This document shows, piece after piece, positions 51,302 to 63,856 of a stretch of DNA of 64,000 bases. Every line of letters begins with the position of its first letter. The first letter of the stretch is position 1. The position numbers were made by a program, and so were the translations under genes. Under the pieces are notes generated by a model. The model had not been told where the DNA came from. It worked only from the letters and a program-made list of their open reading frames with translations, and did no database searches. The stretch comes from Tipula vernalis (Eukaryota > Arthropoda > Insecta > Diptera > Tipulidae): contig OY282558.1 in assembly GCA_958295665.1 (NCBI GenBank), forward strand, positions 67,568,789 through 67,632,788. The letters are read 5' to 3'.

Positions 51302-53849
51302 AACCATAATCGGAGCACAGTTGCAGATTTTGGGTTTTTGTGGCTCAGAATCTGCTGAATTATAGTAAGGTGATTTTCAAGAAAATCGAAATTTCTATGA
51401 AACGTCTAGAAATAGTCAAGCAATCTAAATGCGCTTTGGCACAATAAATACAGGTCCCAAAACCTATCATTAGAGGCATCCAGAACCACAATCGGGGCAC
51501 AGTTGCAGATTTTGGATTTTTGTGGCTCAGAATCTGCTGAATTATAGTAAGGTGATTTTCAAGAAAATCGAAATTTCTATGAAACGTCTAGAAATAGTCA
51601 AGCAATCTAAATGCGCTATGGCACAATAAATACAGGTCCCGAAACCTATCATTAGAGGTATCCAGAACCATAATCGGAGCACAGTTGCAGATTTTGGGTT
51701 TTTGTGGCTCAGAATCTGCTGAATTATAGTAAGGTGATTTTCAAGAAAATCGAAATTTCTATGAAACGTCTAGAAATAGTCAATCAATCTAAATGCGCTA
51801 TGGCACAATAAATACAGGTCCCGAAACCTATCATTAGAGGTATCCAGAACCATAATCGGAGCACAGTTGCAGATTTTGGGTTTTTGTGGCTCAGAATCTG
51901 CTGAATTATAGTAAGGTGATTTTCAAGAAAATCGAAATTTCTATGAAACGTCTAGAAATAGTCAAGCAATCTAAATGCGCTTTGGCACAATAAATACAGG
52001 TCCCGAAACCTATCATTAGAGGTATACAGAACCACAATCGGGGCACAGTTGCAGATTTTGGATTTTTGTGGCTCAGAATCTGCTGAATTATAGTAAGGTG
52101 ATTTTCAAGAAAATCGAAATTTCTATGAAACGTCTAGAAATAGTCAATCAATCTAAATGCGCTATGGCACAATAAATACAGGTCCCGAAACCTATCATTA
52201 GAGGTATCCAGAACCATAATCGGAGCACAGTTGCAGATTTTGGGTTTTTGTGGCTCAGAATCTGCTGAATTATAGTAAGGTGATTTTCAAGAAAATCGAA
52301 ATTTCTATGAAACGTCTAGAAATAGTCAAGCAATCTAAATGCGCTTTGGCACAATAAATACAGGTCCCAAAACCTATCATTAGAGGCATCCAGAACCACA
52401 ATCGGGGCACAGTTGCAGATTTTGGATTTTTGTGGCTCAGAATCTGCTGAATTATAGTAAGGTGATTTTCAAGAAAATCGAAATTTCTATGAAACGTCTA
52501 GAAATAGTCAATCAATCTAAATGCGCTATGGCACAATAAATACAGGTCCCGAAACCTATCATTAGAGGTATCCAGAACCATAATCGGAGCACAGTTGCAG
52601 ATTTTGGGTTTTTGTGGCTCAGAATCTGCTGAATTATAGTAAGGTGATTTTCAAGAAAATCGAAATTTCTATGAAACGTCTAGAAATAGTCAAGCAATCT
52701 AAATGCGCTTTGGCACAATAAATACAGGTCCCAAAACCTATCATTAGAGGCATCCAGAACCACAATCGGGGCACAGTTGCAGATTTTGGATTTTTGTGGC
52801 TCAGAATCTGCTGAATTATAGTAAGGTGATTTTCAAGAAAATCGAAATTTCTATGAAACGTCTAGAAATAGTCAAGCAATCTAAATGCGCTATGGCACAA
52901 TAAATACAGGTCCCGAAACCTATCATTAGAGGTATCCAGAACCATAATCGGAGCACAGTTGCAGATTTTGGGTTTTTGTGGCTCAGAATCTGCTGAATTA
53001 TAGTAAGGTGATTTTCAAGAAAATCGAAATTTCTATGAAACGTCTAGAAATAGTCAATCAATCTAAATGCGCTATGGCACAATAAATACAGGTCCCGAAA
53101 CCTATCATTAGAGGTATCCAGAACCATAATCGGAGCACAGTTGCAGATTTTGGGTTTTTGTGGCTCAGAATCTGCTGAATTATAGTAAGGTGATTTTCAA
53201 GAAAATCGAAATTTCTATGAAACGTCTAGAAATAGTCAAGCAATCTAAATGCGCTTTGGCACAATAAATACAGGTCCCGAAACCTATCATTAGAGGTATA
53301 CAGAACCACAATCGGGGCACAGTTGCAGATTTTGGATTTTTGTGGCTCAGAATCTGCTGAATTATAGTAAGGTGATTTTCAAGAAAATCGAAATTTCTAT
53401 GAAACGTCTAGAAATAGTCAATCAATCTAAATGCGCTATGGCACAATAAATACAGGTCCCGAAACCTATCATTAGAGGTATCCAGAACCATAATCGGAGC
53501 ACAGTTGCAGATTTTGGGTTTTTGTGGCTCAGAATCTGCTGAATTATAGTAAGGTGATTTTCAAGAAAATCGAAATTTCTATGAAACGTCTAGAAATAGT
53601 CAAGCAATCTAAATGCGCTTTGGCACAATAAATACAGGTCCCAAAACCTATCATTAGAGGCATCCAGAACCACAATCGGGGCACAGTTGCAGATTTTGGA
53701 TTTTTGTGGCTCAGAATCTGCTGAATTATAGTAACTTGATTTTCAAGAAAATCGAAATTTCTATGAAACGTCTAGAAATAGTCAATCAATCTAAATGCGC
53801 TATGGCACAATAAATACAGGTCCCGAAACCTATCATTAGAGGTATCCAG
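51302..53849. repeat. Domain 6b: two tandem 1274-bp heptamers
   Basis: The ordered types X gtA3, Y gaG1, X taG1, X gtG2, Y taG1, X gtA3, Y taG1 occur at 51302-52575 and again at 52576-53849. The only difference I see is a double change GG to CT at 53735-53736 in the last monomer. This heptamer is unrelated in composition to the Xc-headed heptamer of domain 3 although it has the same length. Confidence 0.88.
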
Positions 53850-56800
53850 AACCATAATCGGAGCACAGTTGCAGATTTTGGGTTTTTGTGGCTCAGAATC
53901 TGCTGAATTATAGTAAGGTGATTTTCAAGAAAATCGAAATTTCTATGAAACGTCTAGAAATAGTCAATCAATCTAAATGCGCTATGGCACAATAAATACA
54001 GGTCCCGAAACCTATCATTAGAGGTATCCAGAACCATAATCGGAGCACAGTTGCAGATTTTGGGTTTTTGTGGCTCAGAATCTGCTGAATTATAGTAAGG
54101 TGATTTTCAAGAAAATCGAAATTTCTATGAAACGTCTAGAAATAGTCAAGCAATCTAAATGCGCTTTGGCACAATAAATACAGGTCCCGAAACCTATCAT
54201 TAGAGGCATCCAGAACCACAATCGGGGCACAGTTGCAGATTTTGGATTTTTGTGGCTCAGAATCTGCTGAATTATAGTAAGGTGATTTTCAAGAAAATCG
54301 AAATTTCTATGAAACGTCTAGAAATAGTCAATCAATCTAAATGCGCTATGGCACAATAAATACAGGTCCCGAAACCTATCATTAGAGGTATCCAGAACCA
54401 TAATCGGAGCACAGTTGCAGATTTTGGGTTTTTGTGGCTCAGAATCTGCTGAATTATAGTAAGGTGATTTTCAAGAAAATCGAAATTTCTATGAAACGTC
54501 TAGAAATAGTCAAGCAATCTAAATGCGCTTTGGCACAATAAATACAGGTCCCAAAACCTATCATTAGAGGCATCCAGAACCACAATCGGGGCACAGTTGC
54601 AGATTTTGGATTTTTGTGGCTCAGAATCTGCTGAATTATAGTAAGGTGATTTTCAAGAAAATCGAAATTTCTATGAAACGTCTAGAAATAGTCAATCAAT
54701 CTAAATGCGCTATGGCACAATAAATACAGGTCCCGAAACCTATCATTAGAGGTATCCAGAACCATAATCGGAGCACAGTTGCAGATTTTGGGTTTTTGTG
54801 GCTCAGAATCTGCTGAATTATAGTAAGGTGATTTTCAAGAAAATCGAAATTTCTATGAAACGTCTAGAAATAGTCAAGCAATCTAAATGCGCTTTGGCAC
54901 AATAAATACAGGTCCCAAAACCTATCATTAGAGGCATCCAGAACCACAATCGGGGCACAGTTGCAGATTTTGGATTTTTGTGGCTCAGAATCTGCTGAAT
55001 TATAGTAAGGTGATTTTCAAGAAAATCGAAATTTCTATGAAACGTCTAGAAATAGTCAATCAATCTAAATGCGCTATGGCACAATAAATACAGGTCCCGA
55101 AACCTATCATTAGATGTATCCAGAACCATAATCGGAGCACAGTTGCAGATTTTGGGTTTTTGTGGCTCAGAATCTGCTGAATTATAGTAAGGTGATTTTC
55201 AAGAAAATCGAAATTTCTATGAAACGTCTAGAAATAGTCAAGCAATCTAAATGCGCTTTGGCACAATAAATACAGGTCCCAAAACCTATCATTAGAGGCA
55301 TCCAGAACCACAATCGGGGCACAGTTGCAGATTTTGGATTTTTGTGGCTCAGAATCTGCTGAATTATAGTAAGGTGATTTTCAAGAAAATCGAAATTTCT
55401 ATGAAACGTCTAGAAATAGTCAATCAATCTAAATGCGCTATGGCACAATAAATACAGGTCCCGAAACCTATCATTAGAGGTATCCAGAACCATAATCGGA
55501 GCACAGTTGCAGATTTTGGGTTTTTGTGGCTCAGAATCTGCTGAATTATAGTAAGGTGATTTTCAAGAAAATCGAAATTTCTATGAAACGTCTAGAAATA
55601 GTCAAGCAATCTAAATGCGCTTTGGCACAATAAATACAGGTCCCAAAACCTATCATTAGAGGCATCCAGAACCACAATCGGGGCACAGTTGCAGATTTTG
55701 GATTTTTGTGGCTCAGAATCTGCTGAATTATAGTAAGGTGATTTTCAAGAAAATCGAAATTTCTATGAAACGTCTAGAAATAGTCAAGCAATCTAAATGC
55801 GCTATGGCACAATAAATACAGGTCCCGAAACCTATCATTAGAGGTATCCAGAACCATAATCGGAGCACAGTTGCAGATTTTGGGTTTTTGTGGCTCAGAA
55901 TCTGCTGAATTATAGTAAGGTGATTTTCAAGAAAATCGAAATTTCTATGAAACGTCTAGAAATAGTCAATCAATCTAAATGCGCTATGGCACAATAAATA
56001 CAGGTCCCGAAACTTATCATTAGAGGTATCCAGAACCATAATCGGAGCACAGTTGCAGATTTTGGGTTTTTGTGGCTCAGAATCTGCTGAATTATAGTAA
56101 GGTGATTTTCAAGAAAATCGAAATTTCTATGAAACGTCTAGAAATAGTCAATCAATCTAAATGCGCTATGGCACAATAAATACAGGTCCCGAAACCTATC
56201 ATTAGAGGTATCCAGAACCATAATCGGAGCACAGTTGCAGATTTTGGGTTTTTGTGGCTCAGAATCTGCTGAATTATAGTAAGGTGATTTTCAAGAAAAT
56301 CGAAATTTCTATGAAACGTCTAGAAATAGTCAAGCAATCTAAATGCGCATTGGCACAATAAATACAGGTCCCGAAACCTATCATTAGAGGTATACAGAAC
56401 CACAATCGGGGCACAGTTGCAGATTTTGGATTTTTGTGGCTCAGAATCTGCTGAATTATAGTAAGGTGATTTTCAAGAAAATCGAAATTTCTATGAAACG
56501 TCTAGAAATAGTCAATCAATCTAAATGCGCTATGGCACAATAAATACAGGTCCCGAAACCTATCATTAGAGGTATCCAGAACCATAATCGGAGCACAGTT
56601 GCAGATTTTGGGTTTTTGTGGCTCAGAATCTGCTGAATTATAGTAAGGTGATTTTCAAGAAAATCGAAATTTCTATGAAACGTCTAGAAATAGTCAAGCA
56701 ATCTAAATGCGCTATGGCACAATAAATACAGGTCCCGAAACCTATCATTAGAGGCATCCAGAACCACAATCGGGGCACAGTTGCAGATTTTGGATTTTTG

Positions 56801-57307
56801 TGGCTCAGAATCTGCTGAATTATAGTAAGGTGATTTTCAAGAAAATCGAAATTTCTATGAAACGTCTAGAAATAGTCAATCAATCTAAATGCGCTATGGC
56901 ACAATAAATACAGGTCCCGAAACCTATCATTAGAGGTATCCAGAACCATAATCGGAGCACAGTTGCAGATTTTGGGTTTTTGTGGCTCAGAATCTGCTGA
57001 ATTATAGTAAGGTGATTTTCAAGAAAATCGAAATTTCTATGAAACGTCTAGAAATAGTCAAGCAATCTAAATGCGCTTTGGCACAATAAATACAGGTCCC
57101 AAAACCTATCATTAGAGGCATCCAGAACCACAATCGGGGCACAGTTGCAGATTTTGGATTTTTGTGGCTCAGAATCTGCTGAATTATAGTAAGGTGATTT
57201 TCAAGAAAATCGAAATTTCTATGAAACGTCTAGAAATAGTCAATCAATCTAAATGCGCTATGGCACAATAAATACAGGTCCCGAAACCTATCATTAGAGG
57301 TATCCAG
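53850..57307. repeat. Domain 7a: X/Y alternation with irregular X-X joints
   Basis: Nineteen monomers. Most alternate X and Y, as in the dimer domain, but adjacent X monomers occur at 53850/54032 and at 55852/56034/56216. The G174T marker at 55115 is shared with 51293, 21 monomers upstream, so part of this stretch was copied from the dimer domain. Private changes are at 56014 (C163T) and 56349 (T134A). Confidence 0.8.
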
Positions 57308-60300
57308 AACCATAATCGGAGCACAGTTGCAGATTTTGGGTTTTTGTGGCTCAGAATCTGCTGAATTATAGTAAGGTAATTTTCAAGAAAATCGAAATTT
57401 CTATGAAACGTCTAGAAATAGTCAAGCAATCTAAATGCGCTATGGCACAATAAATACAGGTCCCGAAACCTATCATTAGAGGTATCCAGAACCATAATCG
57501 GAGCACAGTTGCAGATTTTGGGTTTTTGTGGCTCAGAATCTGCTGAATTATAGTAAGGTGATTTTCAAGAAAATCGAAATTTCTATGAAATGTCTAGAAA
57601 TAGTCAAGCAATCTAAATGCGCTTTGGCACAATAAATACAGGTCCCGAAACCTATCATTAAAGGTATCCAGAACCACAATCGGAGCACAGTTGCAGATTT
57701 TGGATTTTTGTGGCTCAGAATCTGCTGAATTATAGTAAGGTGATTTTCAAGAAAATCGAAATTTCTATGAAACGTCTAGAAATAGTCAAGCAATCTAAAT
57801 GCGCTTTGGCACAATAAATACAGGTCCCGAAACCTATCATTAGAGGTATCCAGAACCACAATCGGGGCACAGTTGCAGATTTTGGATTTTTGTGGCTCAG
57901 AATCTGCTGAATTATAGTAAGGTGATTTTCAAGAAAATCGAAATTTCTATGAAACGTCTAGAAATAGTCAATCAATCTAAATGCGCTTTGGCACAATAAA
58001 TACAGGTCCCGAAACCTATCATTAGAGGTATCCAGAACCATAATCGGAGCACAGTTGCAGATTTTGGGTTTTTGTGGCTCAGAATCTGCTGAATTATAGT
58101 AAGGTGATTTTCAAGAAAATCGAAATTTCTATGAAACGTCTAGAAATAGTCAAGCAATCTAAATGCGCTTTGGCACAATAAATACAGGTCCCGAAACCTA
58201 TCATTAGAGGTATCCAGAACCACAATCGGGGCACAGTTGCAGATTTTGGATTTTTGTGGCTCAGAATCTGCTGAATTATAGTAAGGTGATTTTCAAGAAA
58301 ATCGAAATTTCTATGAAACGTCTAGAAATAGTCAAGCAATCTAAATGCGCTTTGGCACAATAAATACAGGTCCCAAAACCTATCATTAGAGGCATCCAGA
58401 ACCACAATCGGGGCACAGTTGCAGATTTTGGATTTTTGTGGCTCAGAATCTGCTGAATTATAGTAAGGTAATTTTCAAGAAAATCGAAATTTCTATGAAA
58501 CGTCTAGAAATAGTCAAGCAATCTAAATGCGCTATGGCACAATAAATACAGGTCCCGAAACCTATCATTAGAGGTATCCAGAACCATAATCGGAGCACAG
58601 TTGCAGATTTTGGGTTTTTGTGGCTCAGAATCTGCTGAATTATAGTAAGGTGATTTTCAAGAAAATCGAAATTTCTATGAAACGTCTAGAAATAGTCAAG
58701 CAATCTAAATGCGCTTTGGCACAATAAATACAGGTCCCGAAACCTATCATTAGAGGTATACAGAACCACAATCGGAGCACAGTTGCAGATTTTGGATTTT
58801 TGTGGCTCAGAATCTGCTGAATTATAGTAAGGTGATTTTCAAGAAAATCGAAATTTCTATGAAACGTCTAGAAATAGTCAAGCAATCTAAATGCGCTTTG
58901 GCACAATAAATACAGGTCCCGAAACCTATCATTAGAGGTATCCAGAACCACAATCGGGGCACAGTTGCAGATTTTGGATTTTTGTGGCTCAGAATCTGCT
59001 GAATTATAGTAAGGTGATTTTCAAGAAAATCGAAATTTCTATGAAACGTCTAGAAATAGTCAATCAATCTAAATGCGCTTTGGCACAATAAATACAGGTC
59101 CCGAAACCTATCATTAGAGGTATCCAGAACCATAATCGGAGCACAGTTGCAGATTTTGGGTTTTTGTGGCTCAGAATCTGCTGAATTATAGTAAGGTGAT
59201 TTTCAAGAAAATCGAAATTTCTATGAAACGTCTAGAAATAGTCAAGCAATCTAAATGCGCTTTGGCACAATAAATACAGGTCCCGAAACCTATCATTAGA
59301 GGTATCCAGAACCACAATCGGGGCACAGTTGCAGATTTTGGATTTTTGTGGCTCAGAATCTGCTGAATTATAGTAAGGTGATTTTCAAGAAAATCGAAAT
59401 TTCTATGAAACGTCTAGAAATAGTCAATCAATCTAAATGCGCTATGGCACAATAAATACAGGTCCCGAAACCTATCATTAGAGGTATCCAGAACCATAAT
59501 CGGAGCACAGTTGCAGATTTTGGGTTTTTGTGGCTCAGAATCTGCTGAATTATAGTAAGGTGATTTTCAAGAAAATCGAAATTTCTATGAAACGTCTAGA
59601 AATAGTCAAGCAATCTAAATGCGCTTTGGCACAATAAATACAGGTCCCAAAACCTATCATTAGAGGTATCCAGAACCATAATCGGAGCACAGTTGCAGAT
59701 TTTGGGTTTTTGTGGCTCAGAATCTGCTGAATTATAGTAAGGTGATTTTCAAGAAAATCGAAATTTCTATGAAACGTCTAGAAATAGTCAAGCAATCTAA
59801 ATGCGCTTTGGCACAATAAATACAGGTCCCAAAACCTATCATTAGAGGCATCCAGAACCACAATCGGGGCACAGTTGCAGATTTTGGATTTTTGTGGCTC
59901 AGAATCTGCTGAATTATAGTAAGGTGATTTTCAAGAAAATCGAAATTTCTATGAAACGTCTAGAAATAGTCAATCAATCTAAATGCGCTATGGCACAATA
60001 AATACAGGTCCCAAAACCTATCATTAGAGGTATCCAGAACCATAATCGGAGCACAGTTGCAGATTTTGGGTTTTTGTGGCTCAGAATCTGCTGAATTATA
60101 GTAAGGTGATTTTCAAGAAAATCGAAATTTCTATGAAACGTCTAGAAATAGTCAAGCAATCTAAATGCGCTTTGGCACAATAAATACAGGTCCCAAAACC
60201 TATCATTAGAGGCATCCAGAACCACAATCGAGGCACAGTTGCAGATTTTGGATTTTTGTTGCTCAGAATCTGCTGAATTATAGTAAGGTGATTTTCAAGA

Positions 60301-61129
60301 AAATCGAAATTTCTATGAAACGTCTAGAAATAGTCAAGCAATCTAAATGCGCTTTGGCACAATAAATACAGGTCCCGAAACCTATCATTAGAGGTATACA
60401 GAACCACAATCGGGGCACAGTTGCAGATTTTGGATTTTTGTGGCTCAGAATCTGCTGAATTATAGTAAGGTGATTTTCAAGAAAATCGAAATTTCTATGA
60501 AACGTCTAGAAATAGTCAAGCAATCTAAATGCGCTTTGGCACAATAAATACAGGTCCCAAAACCTATCATTAGAGGCATCCAGAACCACAATCGGGGCAC
60601 AGTTGCAGATTTTGAATTTTTGTGGCTCAGAATCTGCTGAATTATAGTAAGGTGATTTTCAAGAAAATCGAAATTTCTATGAAACGTCTAGAAATAGTCA
60701 ATCAATCTAAATGCGCTATGGCACAATAAATACAGGTCCCGAAACCTATCATTAGAGGTATCCAGAACCATAATCGGAGCACAGTTGCAGATTTTGGGTT
60801 TTTGTGGCTCAGAATCTGCTGAATTATAGTAAGGTGATTTTCAAGAAAATCGAAATTTCTATGAAACGTCTAGAAATAGTCAAGCAATCTAAATGCGCTT
60901 TGGCACAATAAATACAGGTCCCGAAACCTATCATTAGAGGTATCCAGAACCACAATCGGGGCACAGTTGCAGATTTTGGATTTTTGTGGCTCAGAATCTG
61001 CTGAATTATAGTAAGGTGATTTTCAAGAAAATCGAAATTTCTATGAAACGTCTAGAAATAGTCAATCAATCTAAATGCGCTATGGCACAATAAATACAGG
61101 TCCCGAAACCTATCATTAGAGGTATACAG

Positions 61130-61491
61130 AACCACAATCGGGGCACAGTTGCAGATTTGAATTTTTGTGGCTCAGAATCTGCTGAATTATAGTAAGGTGA
61201 TTTTCAAGAAAATCGAAATTTCTATGAAACGTCTAGAAATAGTCAAGCAATCTAAATGCGCTATGGCACAATAAATACAGGTCCCGAAACCTATCATTAG
61301 AGGTATCCAGAACCACAATCGGGGCACAGTTGCAGATTTGGATTTTTGTGGCTCAGAATCTGCTGAATTATAGTAAGGTGATTTTCAAGAAAATCGAAAT
61401 TTCTATGAAACGTCTAGAAATAGTCAAGCAATCTAAATGCGCTTTGGCACAATAAATACAGGTCCCAAAACCTATCATTAGAGGTATCCAG
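61130..61491. repeat. Fourth pair of adjacent 181-bp monomers
   Basis: Both copies have three Ts at positions 27-30; the first also has G32A (61160), like the 182-bp monomer at 60584 (change at 60615). The preceding monomer is Y taG2 and the pair is gaG1 then gtA1, close to the pairs at 42754, 45846 and 47481 but with tail tatcc instead of catcc on the second member. Confidence 0.85.
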
Positions 61492-63675
61492 AACCATAAT
61501 CGGAGCACAGTTGCAGATTTTGGGTTTTTGTGGCTCAGAATCTGCTGAATTATAGTAAGGTGATTTTCAAGAAAATCGAAATTTCTATGAAACGTCTAGA
61601 AATAGTCAAGCAATCTAAATGCGCTTTGGCACAATAAATACAGGTCCCAAAACCTATCATTAGAGGCATCCAGAACCACAATCGGGGCACAGTTGCAGAT
61701 TTTGGATTTTTGTGGCTCAGAATCTGCTGAATTATAGTAAGGTGATTTTCAAGAAAATCGAAATTTCTATGAAACGTCTAGAAATAGTCAAGCAATCTAA
61801 ATGCGCTATGGCACAATAAATACAGGTCCCGAAACCTATCATTAGAGGTATCCAGAACCATAATCGGAGCACAGTTGCAGATTTTGGGTTTTTGTGGCTC
61901 AGAATCTGCTGAATTATAGTAAGGTGATTTTCAAGAAAATCGAAATTTCTATGAAACGTCTAGAAATAGTCAAGCAATCTAAATGCGCTTTGGCACAATA
62001 AATACAGGTCCCGAAACCTATCATTAGAGGTATACAGAACCACAATCGGGGCACAGTCGCAGATTTTGGATTTTTGTGGCTCAGAATCTGCTGAATTATA
62101 GTAAGGTGATTTTCAAGAAAATCGAAATTTCTATGAAACGTCTAGAAATAGTGAATCAATCTAAATGCGCTATGGCACAATAAATACAGGTCCCGAAACC
62201 TATCATTAGAGGTATCCAGAACCATAATCGGAGCACAGTTGCAGATTTTGGGTTTTTGTGGCTCAAAATCTGCTGAATTATAGTAAGGTGATTTTCAAGA
62301 AAATCGAAATTTCTATGAAACGTCTAGAAATAGTCAAGCAATCTAAATGCGCTTTGGCACAATAAATACAGGTCCCGAAACCTATCATTAGAGGTATCCA
62401 GAACCACAATCGGGGCACAGTTGCAGATTTTGGATTTTTGTGGCTCAGAATCTGCTGAATTATAGTAAGGTGATTTTCAAGAAAATCGAAATTTCTATGA
62501 AACGTCTAGAAATAGTCAATCAATCTAAATGCGCTATGGCACAATAAATACAGGTCCCGAAACCTATCATTAGAGGTATCCAGAACCATAATCGGAGCAC
62601 AGTTGCAGATTTTGGGTTTTTGTGGCTCAGAATCTGCTGAATTATAGTAAGGTGATTTTCAAGAAAATCGAAATTTCTATGAAACGTCTAGAAATAGTCA
62701 ATCAATCTAAATGCGCTATGGCACAATAAATACAGGTCCCGAAACCTATCATTAGAGGTATCCAGAACCATAATCGGAGCACAGTTGCAGATTTTGGGTT
62801 TTTGTGGCTCAGAATCTGCTGAATTATAGTAAGGTGATTTTCAAGAAAATCGAAATTTCTATGAAACGTCTAGAAATAGTCAAGCAATCTAAATGCGCTT
62901 TGGCACAATAAATACAGGTCCCGAAACCTATCATTAGAGGTATCCAGAACCACAATCGGGGCACAGTTGCAGATTTTGGATTTTTGTGGCTCAGAATCTG
63001 CTGAATTATAGTAAGGTGATTTTCAAGAAAATCGAAATTTCTATGAAACGTCTAGAAATAGTCAATCAATCTAAATGCGCTATGGCACAATAAATACAGG
63101 TCCCGAAACCTATCATTAGAGGTATCCAGAACCATAATCGGAGCACAGTTGCAGATTTTGGGTTTTTGTGGCTCAGAATCTGCTGAATTATAGTAAGGTG
63201 ATTTTCAAGAAAATCGAAATTTCTATGAAACGTCTAGAAATAGTCAAGCAATCTAAATGCGCTATGGCACAATAAATACAGGTCCCGAAACCTATCATTA
63301 GAGGTATACAGAACCACAATCGGGGCACAGTTGCAGATTTTGGATTTTTGTGGCTCAGAATCTGCTGAATTATAGTAAGGTGATTTTCAAGAAAATCGAA
63401 ATTTCTATGAAACGTCTAGAAATAGTGAATCAATCTTAATGCGCTATGGCACAATAAATACAGGTCCCGAAACCTATCATTAGAGGTATCCAGAACCATA
63501 ATCGGAGCACAGTTGCAGATTTTGGGTTTTTGTGGCTCAGAATCTGCTGAATTATAGTAAGGTGATTTTCAAGAAAATCGAAATTTCTATGAAACGTCTA
63601 GAAATAGTCAATCAATCTAAATGCGCTATGGCACAATAAATACAGGTCCCGAAACCTATCATTAGAGGTATACAG

Positions 63676-63856
63676 AACCACAATCGGGGCACAGTTGCAG
63701 ATTTGGATTTTTGTGGCTCAGAATCTGCTGAATTATAGTAAGGTGATTTTCAAGAAAATCGAAATTTCTATGAAACGTCTAGAAATAGTCAAGCAATCTA
63801 AATGCGCTTTGGCACAATAAATACAGGTCCCAAAACCTATCATTAGAGGTATCCAG
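63676..63856. repeat. Single 181-bp monomer near the right end
   Basis: T-run deletion in a Y gtA1 monomer, matching the second member of the pair at 61130-61491 and likewise followed by an X monomer. It is preceded by X taG2 rather than by a 181-bp partner. Confidence 0.88.
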
